Shown here: in pieces, positions 3,405 through 6,074 of the stretch
Numbering within the stretch: the stretch's first letter is position 1
Layout of the letters: each line of letters begins with the position of its first letter
Assembly (NCBI GenBank): GCA_955652655.1
Contig: CATPCK010000727.1
Location: 1 to 6,074, forward strand
Source of the DNA: an uncultured Ktedonobacteraceae bacterium
Lineage (GTDB): Bacteria > Chloroflexota > Ktedonobacteria > Ktedonobacterales > Ktedonobacteraceae
Length of the DNA: 6,074 bases
Direction: 5' to 3'
Notes under the pieces: model-generated
Database searches by the model: none
What the model saw: the letters and a program-made list of their open reading frames with translations, nothing else
What the model was told of the DNA's origin: nothing
Program-made: the position numbers and the translations under genes

Positions 3405-6074
3405 CTAGTTTTTTGCCTTTTTGGCCATCGTCAATGCCTTATTGTAAGCCTCCATGGCGTGCAAGTACTCTCCCTGCCGCATGTATGCATCTCCCAAAAC
3501 GCGATATCCCGCTAAATATTTGGGGGCTATCTTTAGCAAGGCGCGCATATTGCTGATAACATCGCTTAGAAGTTCGGGGGCGTTGCGTATAATGATGCGA
3601 TATTCTTGCATCGCCTCATCGTAGGACCCCGCGAGTTGGTATTGATAGCCTTTGATCAATCGCTCCTTGTTGCTTAATGTCCCGTCTGCTGCTTTGTTCG
3701 TCGGAGCGTATTCTCCTGAGCGGCTCCTGGATGATGCCTGGTACTGCTGTGCCGGTGGTCGCTGTTGCATTGGTTGCAATCGTACTACCGGACGCTTCAT
3801 TGTCGTCTCTAGTTCGAAATCCAATGCCGTATTCGCCTGGGTATTGGCAACCGCAGCAGTAGGTGGCTGGATGTTGGGCGGAGTACTTGCTACTTGCTTG
3901 GGAACAGGAGCAGGCTTTGGCTGAACCGGTTCGGGCGAAAAATGGCTGACCTCCTGCGCTTCCGCACGAGAGGAGACAAGGCTCGACAGTTCATCCAGGT
4001 GAGAATATGACACAGGAGTTTGTTGTGGTGCGTTGATGGCAGCTGGTTCTACTCTCGCTTGAGCAATGGGCTCTGATGGAGCTGACCACATAAACTCAGC
4101 AGCAGAAGTATCTACTGGTGTCATCACCGGTTGAGGAGATTGCAGCGGTTCAACTTCATTTGCGTATTGTGTTTGGAAATTGCCAAAATCTGCCAGCGCG
4201 GATAATAGCGATGGTTCTTTAGCCAGGGCCGCGAGAGCTCCAGGCTCCAAAGGTCTAAAGCCTTGTAAGCGTAAATCATTTTCCAGCTCTTCCAGCGTCT
4301 TCAACATATTTTGCTCTGGTCTGGTCAGTTTTTGGGCTGCCTGTTCCAGCCAATTCTCAAGCGTAAATTTCTGTTCTGTTTCTGATGCAACGACTGGATT
4401 GTCTTCAGCAGTCGATGGCTGAGAATCAGGATTTGCTTCTGGTAGTGTCCAATCCATGGCTGCTTCCGGAACCGCTGCTGGTTCTGTAGGCACACGGGGC
4501 GCTGGTTCCGCTGTAGGAACAGGTGGTGCATCTGATTCGGTCTCTTGAGGGGTCGAGCTCTCAATTGGAGTTGCACCAAGAGACTTTAGCCACTCTGGCC
4601 CAAAGGAGAATGCTTCTTCTTCCAAAGACCCTGACGAGGGAGTACTGGTCTGACCACTTTCTTGCCATGTGGCCTGTATTTCAGGGACTGGTGCTGACTC
4701 TACTGGTTCTGCTGGCCGTGCCGGTTCTACAGCGTAGACGGGTTGAGCAGCGGATTGTTGGACTGCAGGAGCTTCTTGTTCCACTGCTGGCGTTGTCCGG
4801 GAAACTTGCTTGATAGGTCCACTTGCCTGGCGGCGGTCTCCTTTGGTAAGCATGTCAAGCCAGGCAGGTGGTTCGTGCCGATCGGAATCCGCTTCCTCTG
4901 ATTCCCATGGGGATGAGGATAAAATCGGGTCGATATCGCTCGTTCCGCTCCAGGAGTCAGCGCTTGATTCTGGAAAAGCATCCATGTGGTACCACGCAGG
5001 CTGCTGATCGGATCGTACCTGGTCGTTGTTCTGAGTTGGATCATAACCCTCGATGGGTTCCGATAGTGTCTGCCAGGTTTCCAGCTCTGATTCCTGTTGT
5101 GTATCGGCATGTTGACCAAACGTGTTCCAGTTGTCCAAACCAGGAGTATCACTGCTTGCTTGGACGCCATCCTTTAGCTGAGCGGGGGTGCGGTCTTGCT
5201 GCACTAAGGTGCTCCAGGAGCTAATGTCTGACGCACTATTGCCGGCCAAGCTGCCATAAGGCGAAGCTTCATGTAAGGTCTGGTAATCTTGTTGAGGCTC
5301 AATAATGTTATCCAGGCTGCTCCATCGCACAAGGGGATCGGAGAAGGTGGAAGGGGTGCTCGCGCCTGCTGTGCCATTGGACTCTGGGGAAAGTTTCTCC
5401 AACTCGGTTGCTATCGTGGTTGATTTCTTCCCATTTGAGGTTTCCGGGACAACAGTCGGTGATTTTTTCAGCAGTTTCAGGAAAGGGTCTTTGGGCTGGC
5501 GAGCGATAAAATCACTAAAAAGCTCCTGGGCCATCACCTGATCAGGGTCTAACTCTTCAGCCTGGCGCATCAGTTCTTGTGCATGAAGCGCGTCCTGAGC
5601 GAACGTTACGTGTGCGAGGAGTAGGAGCGCTTTCAAACAATGAGGAACGTCGCGAAGAATCTCTTTCGCATGTTGCTCGACCTGGTCATAGAGGCCCTCA
5701 CGCCAGTATGTCTCGATGAGACCGGTACGGGCATCGAGGCGATCAGGACTGGCTGAAAGGATAATGTCCCATTCCTGGATAGCTTGTGGCAGGAGGTCAC
5801 CGCGCATATAGAGGCGTGCCAGGCCCGCGCGTGAGAATACGAATCCTTGTTGTCCCACTTTTTTGCTCAGTTGATTAAATATCTGGCGTATCTGGCTATT
5901 GCCCCGGCTGAGCTCATAGGCCTGTTGATAACAGTCTAACGCTGTATCATAGTCTGACTTACGCTCGCTGATCAATGCGCGGTTACAGTAGGCCATGACA
6001 TTCTCTGGATCGTTTGTCAGGACCCAATCGAACGTTTGTAGAGCATCTTCCAGTTCCCCCTGCGCCAGGTAGAC
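3405..6074 (-). CDS. Large TPR scaffold protein with disordered linker, N-terminus beyond window
   Basis: The frame is open for 889 residues up to the right edge and continues past it. The 26 codons before the ATG at 5994-5996 read as TPR (YLAQGELEDALQTF, then NDPENV), so that ATG is not the true start. Architecture from the N-terminus: tandem tetratricopeptide repeats (about 5550-6074, e.g. YDTALDCYQQAYEL, ARLYMRGDLLPQAIQEW), then a linker rich in Pro, Ser, Glu, Gln and Ala (about 3690-5460). A lone helical segment interrupts the linker (about 4176-4367, FTLENWLEQAAQKL and following). C-terminal TPR-like repeats (about 3420-3675, GSYDEAMQEYRIIIRNAP and GEYLHAMEAYNKAL) finish the protein. No signal peptide, membrane segment or catalytic motif is visible. 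TPRs mediate protein-protein contacts, so a cytosolic scaffold is the likely role. It precedes a roadblock gene by 24 bp and is probably cotranscribed with it and ndk; the operon promoter lies outside. Confidence 0.9.
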   Translation of the reverse strand, partial: VYLAQGELEDALQTFDWVLTNDPENVMAYCNRALISERKSDYDTALDCYQQAYELSRGNSQIRQIFNQLSKKVGQQGFVFSRAGLARLYMRGDLLPQAIQEWDIILSASPDRLDARTGLIETYWREGLYDQVEQHAKEILRDVPHCLKALLLLAHVTFAQDALHAQELMRQAEELDPDQVMAQELFSDFIARQPKDPFLKLLKKSPTVVPETSNGKKSTTIATELEKLSPESNGTAGASTPSTFSDPLVRWSSLDNIIEPQQDYQTLHEASPYGSLAGNSASDISSWSTLVQQDRTPAQLKDGVQASSDTPGLDNWNTFGQHADTQQESELETWQTLSEPIEGYDPTQNNDQVRSDQQPAWYHMDAFPESSADSWSGTSDIDPILSSSPWESEEADSDRHEPPAWLDMLTKGDRRQASGPIKQVSRTTPAVEQEAPAVQQSAAQPVYAVEPARPAEPVESAPVPEIQATWQESGQTSTPSSGSLEEEAFSFGPEWLKSLGATPIESSTPQETESDAPPVPTAEPAPRVPTEPAAVPEAAMDWTLPEANPDSQPSTAEDNPVVASETEQKFTLENWLEQAAQKLTRPEQNMLKTLEELENDLRLQGFRPLEPGALAALAKEPSLLSALADFGNFQTQYANEVEPLQSPQPVMTPVDTSAAEFMWSAPSEPIAQARVEPAAINAPQQTPVSYSHLDELSSLVSSRAEAQEVSHFSPEPVQPKPAPVPKQVASTPPNIQPPTAAVANTQANTALDFELETTMKRPVVRLQPMQQRPPAQQYQASSRSRSGEYAPTNKAADGTLSNKERLIKGYQYQLAGSYDEAMQEYRIIIRNAPELLSDVISNMRALLKIAPKYLAGYRVLGDAYMRQGEYLHAMEAYNKALTMAKKAKN

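Noticed and set aside
4325..5170. Minus-strand frames of 84 and 147 residues and several plus-strand frames in the TPR linker
   Set aside because: Alternative frames of a low-complexity Pro/Gln/Ser coding region often stay open by chance. The TPR frame continues through all of them without a stop.
3690..5460. Possible nucleotide tandem repeat or CRISPR-like array in the linker
   Set aside because: Recurrent short words such as CTGGTTC come from Pro/Glu/Ala codons; there are no regular repeat units or unique spacers.
5994..5996. ATG at 5996 as the start of the TPR protein
   Set aside because: The 26 codons upstream, to the window edge, stay open and read as a good TPR unit, so this Met is internal.

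Overview
The window looks like chromosomal DNA from a bacterium with moderate GC content. A Chloroflexota (Ktedonobacteria-like) host is my best guess. That guess rests on recall of similar TPR, roadblock and CPBP proteins and on the frequent TTG start codons with strong Shine-Dalgarno sequences. It is inference, not a search result.

Layout. (1) Positions 1 to about 1160 hold most of an IS3-family insertion sequence on the minus strand: orfA, an A7 frameshift site with an upstream AGGAG, and orfB with a full D,D(35)E triad. OrfB runs off the left edge, so one IS end is missing. (2) Directly outside the visible IS end lies a 29-codon open tail on the plus strand (1161-1250) that reads like the C-terminus of a real protein, probably the stump of a gene the IS interrupted. 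(3) A CPBP-family (CAAX protease/bacteriocin-processing type) membrane protein gene runs on the minus strand (1292-2083). (4) About 125 bp of divergent promoter region (2084-2209) carries two extended -10 boxes facing opposite ways. (5) A small cysteine-rich protein of unknown function lies on the plus strand (2210-2488). (6) Reading leftward from the right edge is a minus-strand operon: a large TPR protein with a long disordered linker (partial, 3405-6074), a roadblock/LC7 protein (3033-3380) and nucleoside diphosphate kinase ndk (2555-3016). The gaps are only 24 and 16 bp, and the two downstream genes start with TTG behind strong ribosome binding sites.

How the genes may work together. Roadblock/LC7 proteins usually regulate small Ras-like GTPases (MglB acting on MglA is the model), TPR proteins are scaffolds, and Ndk makes GTP from GDP. 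Their tight linkage suggests a scaffold, GTPase-regulator and nucleotide-supply module, but no GTPase gene is visible here. The most interesting items are this operon, the tryptophan-centred motif series in the TPR protein's linker, the Cys-rich small protein and the gene stump beside the IS. No CRISPR array, tRNA or rRNA was seen.
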